From an uncultured Lachnospiraceae bacterium (lineage in GTDB: Bacteria; Bacillota; Clostridia; Lachnospirales; Lachnospiraceae), in contig CAJUFE010000042.1 in the NCBI GenBank assembly GCA_910585635.1, positions 1-42,777 on the forward strand: 42,777 nt of DNA. The letters are read 5' to 3'. The notes under the pieces are model-generated. The model was not told the origin of the DNA and did no database searches. It saw only the letters and a list, made by a program, of their open reading frames with translations. Below are positions 33,536 to 42,139 of this stretch, one piece after another; the first letter of the stretch is position 1; each line of letters opens with the position of its first letter. The translations under genes and the position numbers were made by a program.

Positions 33536-34411
33536 CTACGCCATTGCACAGGCTTCCTGCTCCCAGGCTTTGATCGTTTCCACGGAAAGCTCTAAGACCT
33601 CTGCTATCGCTTCCAATGAACCCCCTCTTTTGAGCATATTCCTGGCTGTCTTCTTTTTCGTTTCTTGCCTGGCTTCATCCATCAACATCTTCCCAACCTG
33701 CGTCATCCCTATCACCTCCTTGATATATTGCCTGGTCTCCTCACTGATCACTTTGTCTGTGAATGTCAGTATCCCTGCCAGAACAAAAGTTTCCTGCTCC
33801 TTATCCGGTATCTGCCGAGCCAGATCCACACATGCCCTGATCGCTCTCTGCTCCTCTCCCTCCCCTTTATAGGTCAATGGGAGGATCACCAGATGCATGA
33901 GCATCTCATCAGTCATCCTGCCTTTCTCTATGCGCTTTCTAGCATCCTCCATCCACTCCTCTGACGGGACTCCCGACAGATAAGAAGCTTCCACCTGCAG
34001 CTGACAGGCAGTCCGTTCCATACTGGTCTCTGCCCCCTCGATATCTGCCGTATACAGCACCATCACATGGATATCCGGCTCTTTTTCTTCCCTAAGATAG
34101 CGATCGATCACATCCATGATATAGCGGCCATATTTTGTGAAGTTCGCCTTCTTATAGGCGCTCTCATAGTCCAGGATCGCCACACTCCCGTCTTCCAGTT
34201 CGAACAGGTTATCCATCTTAAGTTCCCTGGCCTGGACGATAGGGATATTAGTCGATCTCACATCCACTACCTTCAGACCATTCCCAAACCCAAACAGCGA
34301 GAGCGGCTTCCCCTTCATCCTGTCCCCAAAGAGTTTGGAGACGATATCTTTATTCTGATACGCGATCGATGTATCCGTATCCAGGCCTTCTTTTGTCTTT
34401 TGTGTCCCCAT
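33536..34411 (-). CDS. Rpn-family PD-(D/E)XK nuclease / transposase-like protein
   Basis: The 291-residue protein resembles the Rpn (recombination-promoting nuclease, formerly transposase_31 / PDDEXK) family. FELEDGSVAILDYESAYKK contains an Asp...Glu-x-Lys-like pattern in the right place, followed by YGRYIMDVIDRYLREEKEPD. The C-terminus ends in a helical segment (SLEAIAEVLELSVETIKAW), a usual feature of clostridial members. I chose ATG 34411 after AAGGGGGGAAG rather than the GTG ten codons earlier. It is the only intact gene in the island bounded by tRNA-Leu duplicates. Whether it moves anything itself is unknown; Rpn proteins are not integrases. Confidence 0.72.
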   Translation of the reverse strand: MGTQKTKEGLDTDTSIAYQNKDIVSKLFGDRMKGKPLSLFGFGNGLKVVDVRSTNIPIVQARELKMDNLFELEDGSVAILDYESAYKKANFTKYGRYIMDVIDRYLREEKEPDIHVMVLYTADIEGAETSMERTACQLQVEASYLSGVPSEEWMEDARKRIEKGRMTDEMLMHLVILPLTYKGEGEEQRAIRACVDLARQIPDKEQETFVLAGILTFTDKVISEETRQYIKEVIGMTQVGKMLMDEARQETKKKTARNMLKRGGSLEAIAEVLELSVETIKAWEQEACAMA

Positions 34412-34614
34412 CTCGTCCCTTCCCCCCTTATCTCTCTCCACTCGTTACATGTGTACGCTTAACGCTCCATGTCGTTCACCATCTCCGTCCATCCTCTTCC
34501 TATCCTGAGCATACCATACCTGTGATGATCTTGCAACCTCCCTGTATATGGGTCCGGCACTGTGCTAAAAAACCCTTTGATATCACCCCTTTCCAGAGCC
34601 GTTGAGAGCGGGTC

Positions 34615-34729
34615 CTATGACGAGATGCTGGCTTTGAAGACTGGGCTGAGGAAATGAAGCTTTGGTATAATGGTCGCTTCTGATCTGATGGCCGTTGATG
34701 TCACGGTTGATGTCAGACCAGGCTTTCCT
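34615..34729 (-). pseudogene. Possible second relic of an integrase C-terminus
   Basis: The minus-strand frame contains AGKPGLTSTVTSTAIRSEAT and ends at a TAG (34615-34617). It parallels the relic at 33269-33349, with TGACATCAAC repeated twice in the DNA of both. Two such tails near two att sites suggest successive insertions or a tandem array that collapsed. Confidence 0.35.
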
Positions 34730-34756
34730 GCCCGTATCCCACCTCTTTCCCGCAAT

Positions 34757-34798
34757 AAAAAACAGGGCTTTTGGAGGATCATCTCTCCAAAAACCCTG
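34757..34798 (-). terminator. Terminator downstream of tRNA-Leu
   Basis: CAGGGTTTTTGGAG pairs with CTCCAAAAGCCCTG on the minus strand (34798-34763), followed by a T run (34762-34757). It lies 50 bases past the tRNA 3' end, inside the putative island. Confidence 0.85.
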
Positions 34799-34848
34799 CT
34801 CCCATGGGACTTTCCAGGCTCCATCCGGCTCTCCTGGGGCCGCTCCTA

Positions 34849-34928
<80 letters not shown>

Positions 34929-35010
34929 CTTTTGCGTTTCTTATCATACCATCCCTAAGGCCAGATCGTCAATATGTCACGGATACTTTATCTTGAGAAA
35001 TGCCCCAGGC

Positions 35011-35146
35011 GGTTACTTTTCACACCAACGCAAAGGGTCCGCTACGGGAGGGGCATGTCACAACAGGACGCGCTCTCGTTCCGCTAGGGTCCTTTATGTG
35101 ACATGCCCCTCCCTCCGCTACTTTATGGCTGCTCTTCGGTCATACA
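35011..35146 (+). repeat. Composite repeat with short element B, copy 2
   Basis: Begins GGTTACTTTTCACACC (repeat C edge), continues GCAAAGGGTCCGCTACGG, then the B palindrome with perfect 17-bp ends (35046-35062 and 35097-35113), then TCCGCTACTTTATGGC and CGGTCATAC. The B part is 68 bases against 124 in copy 1: the internal hairpin is deleted while both termini are kept. Its right edge forms the 3' end of the GH1 gene. Confidence 0.85.
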
Positions 35147-36547
35147 GCATGTCAGCCCGTCCCTCTGCTGGATCAGCGATTTGATCCAGTGGGCCGACTT
35201 TTTCAGCCTCCTCTGATAGTTGCCCATCAGGTCCACCTCGATAAAGCCATACCGGTTCTTAAAGGCATTGCTCCAGGACCAGTTATCGATCACGCCCCAG
35301 TAGTGGTAGCCCACACAGTTGGCGCCCTCCTCGATGGCCTTCATGACCCACTCTAGGTGGTCCCGGACGAACTCGATCCGATAGTCATCCTGGATCTCCC
35401 CTTCTGCATCGCGGAAGCGGTCCTCGTGCTCCGCGCCCATGCCGTTCTCCGAGATAAAGAACTTCATATCCGGGTATTCCCGCTTCATCTTCATGCCGAA
35501 GTCATAGATCCCCTTGGGGTAGATCTCCCAGCCGCGGTATACGTTCATCTTTCTCTCCGGCCAGATATAGGGATCGGCGAACTTGGGATAGCCGGAGGCG
35601 TCCACCTTTTCCTTCGGGGCCTGGACACGGGTGGGCTGGTAATAGTTAAAGCCCAGCCAGTCCACACGGCCGCATTTTAAGATCTCCTCGTCCCCGGGAC
35701 GCATCTCCGGCGCCATGCCGCAGGCCTTCAAGGTCTCCAGCACATCCTTTGGCAGTGTCCCGGAGGTGGACAGATCCAGCCACCAGCGGTTATGGATCCC
35801 GTCGGTCATGCGGAGCGCTTCCAGATCCTCCGGCGTGGGATCCTCCTTGGTGTAGGGAGGCGCGAAGGCATTGATCAGGCCGATCTGTGCATCCTCTAAG
35901 AGATACCCCTCTTCCTTGGCCTTGCGGAACTCGCGGACCGCCAGGCTGTGGGCCAGGGCGATGTGGTACTGCACCTGCATCCCCCGCTTCTCATCCTTGA
36001 GGAAGGGATACCAGACGCCATGCCGGTATTCCTGATCCGGCTCTACGATGGGCTCATTAAAGGTGAACCAGTACCGGATCTCCTTGCCGAACTCCCTAAA
36101 GGCGGTCCTGGCATACACGGCATAGGCCTCCACCACTTCCCTATTTTCCCACCCGCCTCTGGCGAACAGATAATAGGGCATGTCAAAATGGTATAGGTTC
36201 ATGAACAGCTCGATCGCATTTTCCTTGGCACAGGCGCACACCTTATGGTAAAATGCCGCCCCTTCCGTATTCAGCTTCTGATCCTGATCCATGAGCCGGG
36301 TCCACTGGATGGAGGTGCGGAAGGAATCCAGGTGGAGGCTTTTAAACAGCTTGATGTCCTCTTCGTATTTCTCATAGAAGTCATTCCCCACATAGCTGCC
36401 CACCTTGTTGTAGAAGTCGGAGATCGAGAGATCGGACCAATGGTCCCAGAAGCTCTCCAGGCGATGGTCCTTCTTATAAGCCCCCTCTGTCTGTGGACCG
36501 GACATGGCGGCCCCCATAAAAAACCCCTTTGGGATGGTAAGTTGCAT
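35123..36547 (-). CDS. GH1 beta-glucosidase / 6-phospho-beta-glucosidase
   Basis: Retaining beta-glycosidase of 474 residues. Acid/base Glu165 in FTFNEP and nucleophile Glu367 in FISENG are present, as is the N-terminal GFFMGAAMSGPQTEG. In the aglycone region it reads DNWSWSNAFKNRYGF; Ser in place of the Glu of plain beta-glucosidases (DNFEW) points towards 6-phospho substrates, but the usual K-x-Y pattern is not exact and no PTS genes are nearby. AAAGGAG precedes the ATG. The last residues, CMTEEQP and stop, are encoded by repeat sequence (35123-35146), so the element has replaced the natural C-terminus; all catalytic parts are upstream and intact. Confidence 0.9.
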   Translation of the reverse strand: MQLTIPKGFFMGAAMSGPQTEGAYKKDHRLESFWDHWSDLSISDFYNKVGSYVGNDFYEKYEEDIKLFKSLHLDSFRTSIQWTRLMDQDQKLNTEGAAFYHKVCACAKENAIELFMNLYHFDMPYYLFARGGWENREVVEAYAVYARTAFREFGKEIRYWFTFNEPIVEPDQEYRHGVWYPFLKDEKRGMQVQYHIALAHSLAVREFRKAKEEGYLLEDAQIGLINAFAPPYTKEDPTPEDLEALRMTDGIHNRWWLDLSTSGTLPKDVLETLKACGMAPEMRPGDEEILKCGRVDWLGFNYYQPTRVQAPKEKVDASGYPKFADPYIWPERKMNVYRGWEIYPKGIYDFGMKMKREYPDMKFFISENGMGAEHEDRFRDAEGEIQDDYRIEFVRDHLEWVMKAIEEGANCVGYHYWGVIDNWSWSNAFKNRYGFIEVDLMGNYQRRLKKSAHWIKSLIQQRDGLTCCMTEEQP

Positions 36548-36707
36548 ACACTTCTCCTTTCTCAGCCAGGCGATCAGGCCAGTCTGTCACCGCCGTTTAT
36601 CGCCCGTCTGCTCACAAATTGTTATGACATTTTGTCTATAGATCATATTATTTATAGGATACCATATTTTTCAGAAAAAGCAATAGCTTTTTCATATGGA
36701 CGATCAT

Positions 36708-36745
36708 AAAAACAGGGATGCCGCACTTTTCAGCATCCCTGTTTT
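36708..36745. terminator. Bidirectional terminator after the AOR gene
   Basis: AAAACAGGGATGC pairs with GCATCCCTGTTTT, with extra A/T on both sides. It ends the leftward oxidoreductase transcript just before the GH1 promoter region. No convincing GH1 promoter; TTGCTT-16-TATCCT near 36655-36685 is the best guess. Confidence 0.9.
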
Positions 36746-36757
36746 CTCTTTTCCTTG

Positions 36758-38884
36758 TTACGGGCTCTTGGCACTGTCCGATACGGCCTTCCTTCTCTCT
36801 GCGGCCTCCCGCTCCTGATTTTCTACAAATGGGACGTAAGGCGGCTCGCCGTAGTCGCACCAGCGTTCTGCCGGACGTTCGGGCAAAAGGCCCAGGGCCT
36901 CCATCTCGTCGGCCACATCTTTAAGCCCATATCGCTCATAAGTCTCCCGGTAAGGCCAGCCGGTCTCCAGATCGAAGCCCCTGGCCTCATAGACCAGATC
37001 CACCATCTCATTCCACTGCTGCCAGTCCGCCACCTCATCCCAGGAGTCCGGGATCGACATGACCCGCCATACCTGTTCGATCTCCATCCGGCGGTCCCTG
37101 CCGTGGTTCCGGATCAGGATGGCCCGCATCAAGAGCTTCGAACGGTACGCCGCCTCATAAAGCTCCACTGCCGTCATGGGATACCCGGTAGCCGCGGCAT
37201 ACATCTCCGCTTCCATCGTGGGCCACCAGGGATCGGGGCTCTGCCATTCGCAGCTTATGACCGAATCCTTGATCTCCGCATTGTTCTGCACGTTGATGAT
37301 CGCCGCGATCAGATCGGGGTCGTGATAGGGATCGGCCATGGCGGATGCATGGTGGTCGATCTTGCTGTGAAAATGCTCCACTGTGTTGGCGTCTCTGGTA
37401 GACTGCATACGGATGATATTGGCCGCCAGCCAGGTAGGCTTTTCCACGCTGCCCTCATAGCCTCTGCCCTGCCAGTGGACGCTCTGGCCCCAGCCGCCCT
37501 CCAGGCTCACCGGGATGTCGGTGCGCTTCCCGCCCAGCTCCGTGGAGAAACGGCCGTGATAGATGGTATCACTGTACTTCTCGTAGCCCATGGCCCGTAT
37601 GGCCCGGGCCATGCCCTCGGCGAACAGGTCCCCGTAATAGCCCTTTCGATACACCAGGTTGGTGATGAAACGCTTGATGAACTCCACATTTTCCACGTCC
37701 ACTTCCATGCCTGTCCCCAGGTCCATGCCGTCAAAAAGATGTTCCTTCGTACACATGGCCAGCCAGGTCTGGAGCCATACATCGATCTCCCATTTATCAA
37801 TGCCATATTCGTTACATAAGTCATTGATGATGGTGCCTTTTTCGTAGTCCGCCTTCCACAGGTTATAGGCATCTGGCAGGATCACCTTCCCCTGCTCCTC
37901 GAAATACGGGTCGGAAAAGTCCGGTGCCGGGATATCCGTGCCCCAGGCAAAGGTGCTGGCGCTCACGCATTTTTCCACATGGTTCACCGGCTCATCCTCG
38001 AAGGCGCTGGCGCCGTTCAGAAGCAAGGCGTTGCAGCGCTGGTTGCAGCCGGGACTGCAGGCCACATTGCCCCGGTCATATCTTACTTCAAACTCGCCGC
38101 CGGGCACGCCGAACTTGTCCAGGTGGAGGATGGGGGAGGGGGACATGCTGGGCTTGTTCATGTTCAGACGGAGATATTTGATCTTCTCCAGATCCGCAGG
38201 CGCCACCACGCCGGAGCCATGGACGGTGACCGCCTTTAGGTTCTTGCTGCCCCACACAGCGCCGAACCCGCCCTTAGCCAGACAGCAGTCGTTGGCCGAG
38301 GTGATGCTGGCGATGCGCACCAGCTTTTCGCCCGCCGGGCCGATCACCATGGACTTGTACTCGTGGCCGAACCGCTCCTCTAAGGCCCGCTGTGTCTGGT
38401 GGATCCGCATGCCCCACAGATCGCCGGCCGGCAGGACCAAGATCTGATCATCCTCGATCTTGATGATGGACGGCTGCTGTGCCTTTCCTTCTATGATAAA
38501 GCCATCATAGCCTGCATACTTTAATTCCGTGGCGAACCATCCGCCGATATTCCCAAAGGTGAACTGCTCCGGGTTCACGCTGGGGCCAATCGCGCAGGCG
38601 GCGCTCCTCCCGCCCGCAGGGATCCCCGTCCCGGTGGTGGGACCGCTCATGTAGATAAATTTATTGCCCTCGTCAAAGGCACCGGTCCCCGGGTGCACCT
38701 CATCCCAGAAGATCCGGTGGATCAGCATGCGCCCGCCTACATATCTCGGTACATACTGATACGTATCCACCCGGGAGATCTCCCCGGTGGTCAGGTCGAT
38801 CCGGGCGATCTTTCCACAATAGCCATACAGCTTGCCTATATTCTTAGGGTCTTCTAAAACATCCTTTGCACTATAATTTGGCAT
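36758..38884 (-). CDS. Aldehyde ferredoxin oxidoreductase family protein (tungsten pterin)
   Basis: The 708-residue protein carries AOR signatures: AGGRSAACAIGPSVNPEQFT (about 90-109), GGFGAVWGSKNLKAV (205-219), and cluster cysteines Cys276, Cys280, Cys284 (CSPGCNQRC) with Cys545 in DSVISCEW. It should bind tungsto-bispyranopterin plus one [4Fe-4S] cluster and interconvert carboxylates and aldehydes, or act as an active-site subunit like BamB. The first cysteine spacing is x3 rather than the x2 of the Pyrococcus enzyme. It follows the four-cluster ferredoxin gene by 15 bases, with GGGAGGAG before the ATG. Physiological substrate unknown; the neighbouring transporter and ABM protein hint at a small aromatic or organic acid. 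Confidence 0.92.
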   Translation of the reverse strand: MPNYSAKDVLEDPKNIGKLYGYCGKIARIDLTTGEISRVDTYQYVPRYVGGRMLIHRIFWDEVHPGTGAFDEGNKFIYMSGPTTGTGIPAGGRSAACAIGPSVNPEQFTFGNIGGWFATELKYAGYDGFIIEGKAQQPSIIKIEDDQILVLPAGDLWGMRIHQTQRALEERFGHEYKSMVIGPAGEKLVRIASITSANDCCLAKGGFGAVWGSKNLKAVTVHGSGVVAPADLEKIKYLRLNMNKPSMSPSPILHLDKFGVPGGEFEVRYDRGNVACSPGCNQRCNALLLNGASAFEDEPVNHVEKCVSASTFAWGTDIPAPDFSDPYFEEQGKVILPDAYNLWKADYEKGTIINDLCNEYGIDKWEIDVWLQTWLAMCTKEHLFDGMDLGTGMEVDVENVEFIKRFITNLVYRKGYYGDLFAEGMARAIRAMGYEKYSDTIYHGRFSTELGGKRTDIPVSLEGGWGQSVHWQGRGYEGSVEKPTWLAANIIRMQSTRDANTVEHFHSKIDHHASAMADPYHDPDLIAAIINVQNNAEIKDSVISCEWQSPDPWWPTMEAEMYAAATGYPMTAVELYEAAYRSKLLMRAILIRNHGRDRRMEIEQVWRVMSIPDSWDEVADWQQWNEMVDLVYEARGFDLETGWPYRETYERYGLKDVADEMEALGLLPERPAERWCDYGEPPYVPFVENQEREAAERRKAVSDSAKSP

Positions 38885-38899
38885 GATACTCCTCCCTTC

Positions 38900-39445
38900 T
38901 CACTCTTTGGCCGGGCAGACATCTTCTGACCATGGCAGCGGATCCTCGCTGAGCCCGATGCAGCGCACGGGACACCACTTGATGCACTGCGGCCCCTCCG
39001 GAACACCGCGGCAAAGGTCGCATTTCACCGCTTTCCATCCTTTCCTGTCCCGGCTCTTCTTCATCGAGATGCGGGATGGGGTATATTTACAGTTTTTCTG
39101 GCACAGTCCGCAGCCGATACATTTTTCTTCATCCACATAGACGATCCCGGTCTCCGGATCGATGCACATGGCATGGTCCTTTTTCGGACATGCCTCGTAA
39201 CAGGGATGGTCCTTGCACTGCTGGCAGGCCAGCACATGGTGGATCATGGACCGGGCATCCAGATCCACCTGGATACGCCCGTTCCCACGTCCGGTAAACC
39301 CTTCATGGGTCAGTCCGCACATGATCGTGCAGGAGACACAGCCTGTGCACAGAGAATATTCCGGAGGATACTGCACGATATGGTTCCCCAGCCCCTCCGG
39401 TCCAGACGGCTCCACAGCTTGGGAGACGATCAGTTTTGCATCCAT
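38900..39445 (-). CDS. Four-cluster [4Fe-4S] ferredoxin subunit
   Basis: The 181-residue protein has four cysteine groups typical of DmsB/HycB-type electron-transfer subunits: CTGCVSCTIMC (33-43), CQQCKDHPCYEAC, CIGCGLCQKNC and CDLCRGVPEGPQCIKWC. It should carry electrons between the oxidoreductase encoded next and a redox partner. No membrane anchor subunit or twin-arginine signal is present, so the complex is probably cytoplasmic. AAAGGAG precedes the ATG, with promoter at 39580-39608. AOR enzymes with a dedicated multi-cluster partner recall AorA/BamC arrangements. Confidence 0.92.
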   Translation of the reverse strand: MDAKLIVSQAVEPSGPEGLGNHIVQYPPEYSLCTGCVSCTIMCGLTHEGFTGRGNGRIQVDLDARSMIHHVLACQQCKDHPCYEACPKKDHAMCIDPETGIVYVDEEKCIGCGLCQKNCKYTPSRISMKKSRDRKGWKAVKCDLCRGVPEGPQCIKWCPVRCIGLSEDPLPWSEDVCPAKE

Positions 39446-39579
39446 TTTGTTGACTCCTTTCTACATTTTTCTTTTTGTCTCACCGCAAAGATCGATCCGC
39501 CGCCGCTCCGACGGATCGGACAGATACGCCGTGCCAGGTCCCCTTTACACTCCGCCCATCTGTCTATATCTACAAAAAT

Positions 39580-39608
39580 AGGATAGCAGATGTCGATAAA
39601 AATATCAA
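39580..39608 (-). promoter_or_regulatory. Putative sigma-A promoter of the ferredoxin-AOR operon
   Basis: On the minus strand: TTGATA (39608-39603), 17 bases, TATCCT (39585-39580). The weak -10 box fits an activated promoter. It faces away from the LysR gene. Confidence 0.6.
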
Positions 39609-39638
39609 TCTGTGCATTTTGTCATTCATGAGCAAAAC

Positions 39639-39665
39639 TTATCATGTTATATTTTTATTTGATAA
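39639..39665. promoter_or_regulatory. Candidate LysR-type binding site
   Basis: TTATCA (39639-39644) and TGATAA (39660-39665) form an inverted repeat with 15 bases between, in the divergent region. It lies just before an extended -10 (TGGTACAAT, 39687-39695) for the LysR gene and about 60-90 bases upstream of the operon start, a usual place for LysR sites. Confidence 0.4.
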
Positions 39666-39775
39666 ACGGTTTTTCTCCACAAAAAATGGTACAATATCAC
39701 CAACGTACTCTTTTTATCCAGATTAGAGGGCAAAATACATACGTTGCCTACTTTTTGAAGGAGAGGTGCAGAAGG

Positions 39776-40681
39776 ATGGATATCAACGGACTGGAATATT
39801 TTATCAAAGCAGCGGAGACCCTGAATTTTACAAAAGCGGCCAATGAATGTCAGATCACCCAGACGGCCATGAGCCAGCATATCAACAACATGGAGACTGT
39901 GCTTGGTTTCCGACTCTTCAGCCGCACTACACGAAAAGTATCGCTGACCCCGGCCGGAGAGGCTTTTTACATCCGGATCAAACAGCTTCTGGCGGATTAC
40001 AGCCAGGCGGTCCAGTACAGCGCCGATGTAGCCAGCGGAAAGATCAGCACCATACAGGTATCGATCCCCAGCGCCATGGAAGGCTCCGTCATCATGCCCC
40101 GTTTTCAATGCTTTCAGGAGCGATATCCTGATGTGGAGCTGGAGATCCGCATCCAGAGCACCGTTTCCATCGCTCACCAGCTGAACAACGGCCTGTGCGA
40201 CGTGGCGATTAGCTGGCCCTATGAATTTGACCGTACGATCACCCATACCTATAGTATCGCTGAGTTTGAGCTGGATGTCCTCTGTTCGGCACAGCATCAC
40301 CCGGCTAAAAAAACATCACTTACGCTGTCGGACATTTCTTCGGAAAAGCTTTTTGCCGTGAACCTGACCAAAATGCCCCATACGCGATTTAACATGGAGC
40401 GGATGTGGGCCGATCTTGGTCATACCATGCCGGACCTTTCTGTCAAGCACAATGTCTACACCATCGAAGAGATCATCCTCCGCATCCAGCTGGACCCGGC
40501 GATCATCGTCCTGGTCCCAACTTATTGCAAACGCTTTATCCCAGATACCTACCGAGCTGTCCCGCTGGATGCTCCATTAAAATTTCAGCTGACCGCAGCG
40601 GCACAAAAGGATGATCCCCGCCCAGAAATCATGCGGCTGATCAGGGTCTTATCCGATCCCCGGGTGCCACTGGACTTTTAA
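39776..40681 (+). CDS. LysR-family transcriptional regulator
   Basis: The 301-residue protein has the N-terminal LysR helix-turn-helix (MDINGLEYFIKAAETLNFTK, AANECQITQTAMSQHINNME) and a substrate-binding-like effector domain starting near residue 90 (TIQVSIPSAMEG). The frame is open 44 codons upstream, but that part covers the promoter; ATG 39776 follows GAAGGAGAGG. It is divergent from the ferredoxin-AOR operon and upstream of the MFS transporter, so it probably activates one or both in response to the transported compound. The effector is unknown. Confidence 0.93.
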   Translation: MDINGLEYFIKAAETLNFTKAANECQITQTAMSQHINNMETVLGFRLFSRTTRKVSLTPAGEAFYIRIKQLLADYSQAVQYSADVASGKISTIQVSIPSAMEGSVIMPRFQCFQERYPDVELEIRIQSTVSIAHQLNNGLCDVAISWPYEFDRTITHTYSIAEFELDVLCSAQHHPAKKTSLTLSDISSEKLFAVNLTKMPHTRFNMERMWADLGHTMPDLSVKHNVYTIEEIILRIQLDPAIIVLVPTYCKRFIPDTYRAVPLDAPLKFQLTAAAQKDDPRPEIMRLIRVLSDPRVPLDF

Positions 40682-40940
40682 TCCCTTTTAACATTTTTTC
40701 TTCTTGCTTCATAATAATTTTTGCTTTCCCTCAAAAAACGCCGTTTTATATACTATGGGCAAAGGCATCCACCTGCTTTTGCCTTTTTCTATATCCGAAA
40801 GCCCCTGTCCCCTGGCAGGTTTAAAGACCCTGGGGACAAGATCGGCCCGGGCCGCTCCCCCAGGATATAGGATATCTACTGTCGATGTATCCTCTCGGCC
40901 CTGAGAGGAAAAAGCACGCACGAAAGAAGACTATGCTTCA
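40682..40940 (+). promoter_or_regulatory. Structured leader of the MFS gene
   Basis: A weak promoter-like TTGCTT with TTTATA about 18 bases later lies near 40721-40751. The leader then contains TGTCCCC (40806-40812), able to pair with GGGGACA (40832-40838), and overlapping CCTGGGG (40829-40835), able to pair with CCCCAGG (40858-40864); the two hairpins exclude each other. A third hairpin, CCTCTC-GGCCCT-GAGAGG, is at 40890-40907. No T run follows, so attenuation is not shown. I do not recognise a known riboswitch. Confidence 0.4.
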
Positions 40941-42128
40941 ATGAATGAGCAAAAAACCTCTTCCTATCGCTGGGTCATCCTGTTGATGACCTTCCTTCCC
41001 TGTTTCTGGATGTCCGTCTGTCAGTTTCAGGCCACCCCCTACGCCGCCGATCTGATGCAGAGGCTCTCCCTTGCGGAGCAACAGTATGCGACCATCGCAA
41101 CGGCTCCCATGCTGGTAGGCGTGTTCATCAGCTTTCTATCTGGTACGCTGGGTGATAAGTTCGGCGTGAAAAAAACCGTAGCCGTCGCGCTGGTCATCAC
41201 CACGATCGGAGCCGTCGCCCGGGCTTTCGCCCCCAGCTATGGCATGTTGCTCCTGGTCACGATCCTGATGGGGGTCGCCGGAACGGTGCTAAACTCCAAT
41301 AACGCTAAACTCATGAGCACCTGGTTCTCACCGGAACAGTTAGGGCTGGCTATCGGCATCGTAGTCGCCGCTGGCAACGGAGGGACCATCCTGGCGATGA
41401 TGATCGGCAAAGGCCTCTCCCCTGATGTATCCAAAGCATTTCTTTACGGAGGCATCATGTTCGCTGTCCTCACAGTCCTCTGGATCCTATTTGTCAAGGA
41501 ACGCAAGGTAGAGCTCCCGGAAGGCGCAGAGATGCCCAAGGTGGATCTGGGCGATGTGCTGAAGAGCCGATATACCTGGGTCGCCGCTGCCGGGGCCGCC
41601 CTTTTCATGGGGGTCAATCTGTCCGTGTCCGCGCTGATGAGCCCAGGCCTGGTGGCCAAGGGCGTGGCGGACGGATCCGCCAGCCTGACCATCGTCATCT
41701 TCTCTGTGATAGCCCTGGCAAGCTCCATCCTCATGCCCGGCATCATCGCAAAGCAGTCTAACACTAAGCTCTTCTGCGCCATCCTGGCCGCTGCATCCGG
41801 CATCACCCTGTATCTGAGCTGGAGATCCAGTTCGGCCATCGTGCGCGATATCCTGATCGCGGTCTGTGCGGTCTGCCTGGGAGGCCTCCTGCCCACGATC
41901 ATGTCCATACCGGCACTTCTGCCAGAGATCGGCCCTGTAAAGATGGGGGCTGCAGGCGGACTGATCAGCACCGTCATGATGGCCGGAGCCTTCGTTATCC
42001 CATCCTATGTGATCACTCCCATCGCCGGAGGGATCAATGATACCGCGTTCCTGTTGGCTGCTGTCTGTGCCGTCCTACTGGCAGTCATCTTCCTGATCCT
42101 GCCCAATGCCAGCGCAAGAAAAAGATAA
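40941..42128 (+). CDS. MFS transporter (CynX/NNP-like)
   Basis: The 395-residue protein has 12 predicted membrane segments. After segment 2 it has GTLGDKFGVKKT, the MFS GxLaDrxGrr loop, and MGVAGTVLNSNNAKLMSTWF recalls nitrate/cyanate-type (NNP, CynX) carriers for small anions. The ribosome binding site is weak (AAAGAAG), in contrast to most genes here, and the leader is structured, so translation may be limited or controlled. The next gene starts 11 bases after the stop. It probably imports the substrate handled by the divergent oxidoreductase; this is inference from context. Confidence 0.88.
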   Translation: MNEQKTSSYRWVILLMTFLPCFWMSVCQFQATPYAADLMQRLSLAEQQYATIATAPMLVGVFISFLSGTLGDKFGVKKTVAVALVITTIGAVARAFAPSYGMLLLVTILMGVAGTVLNSNNAKLMSTWFSPEQLGLAIGIVVAAGNGGTILAMMIGKGLSPDVSKAFLYGGIMFAVLTVLWILFVKERKVELPEGAEMPKVDLGDVLKSRYTWVAAAGAALFMGVNLSVSALMSPGLVAKGVADGSASLTIVIFSVIALASSILMPGIIAKQSNTKLFCAILAAASGITLYLSWRSSSAIVRDILIAVCAVCLGGLLPTIMSIPALLPEIGPVKMGAAGGLISTVMMAGAFVIPSYVITPIAGGINDTAFLLAAVCAVLLAVIFLILPNASARKR

Positions 42129-42139
42129 GGAGGTCCCAT

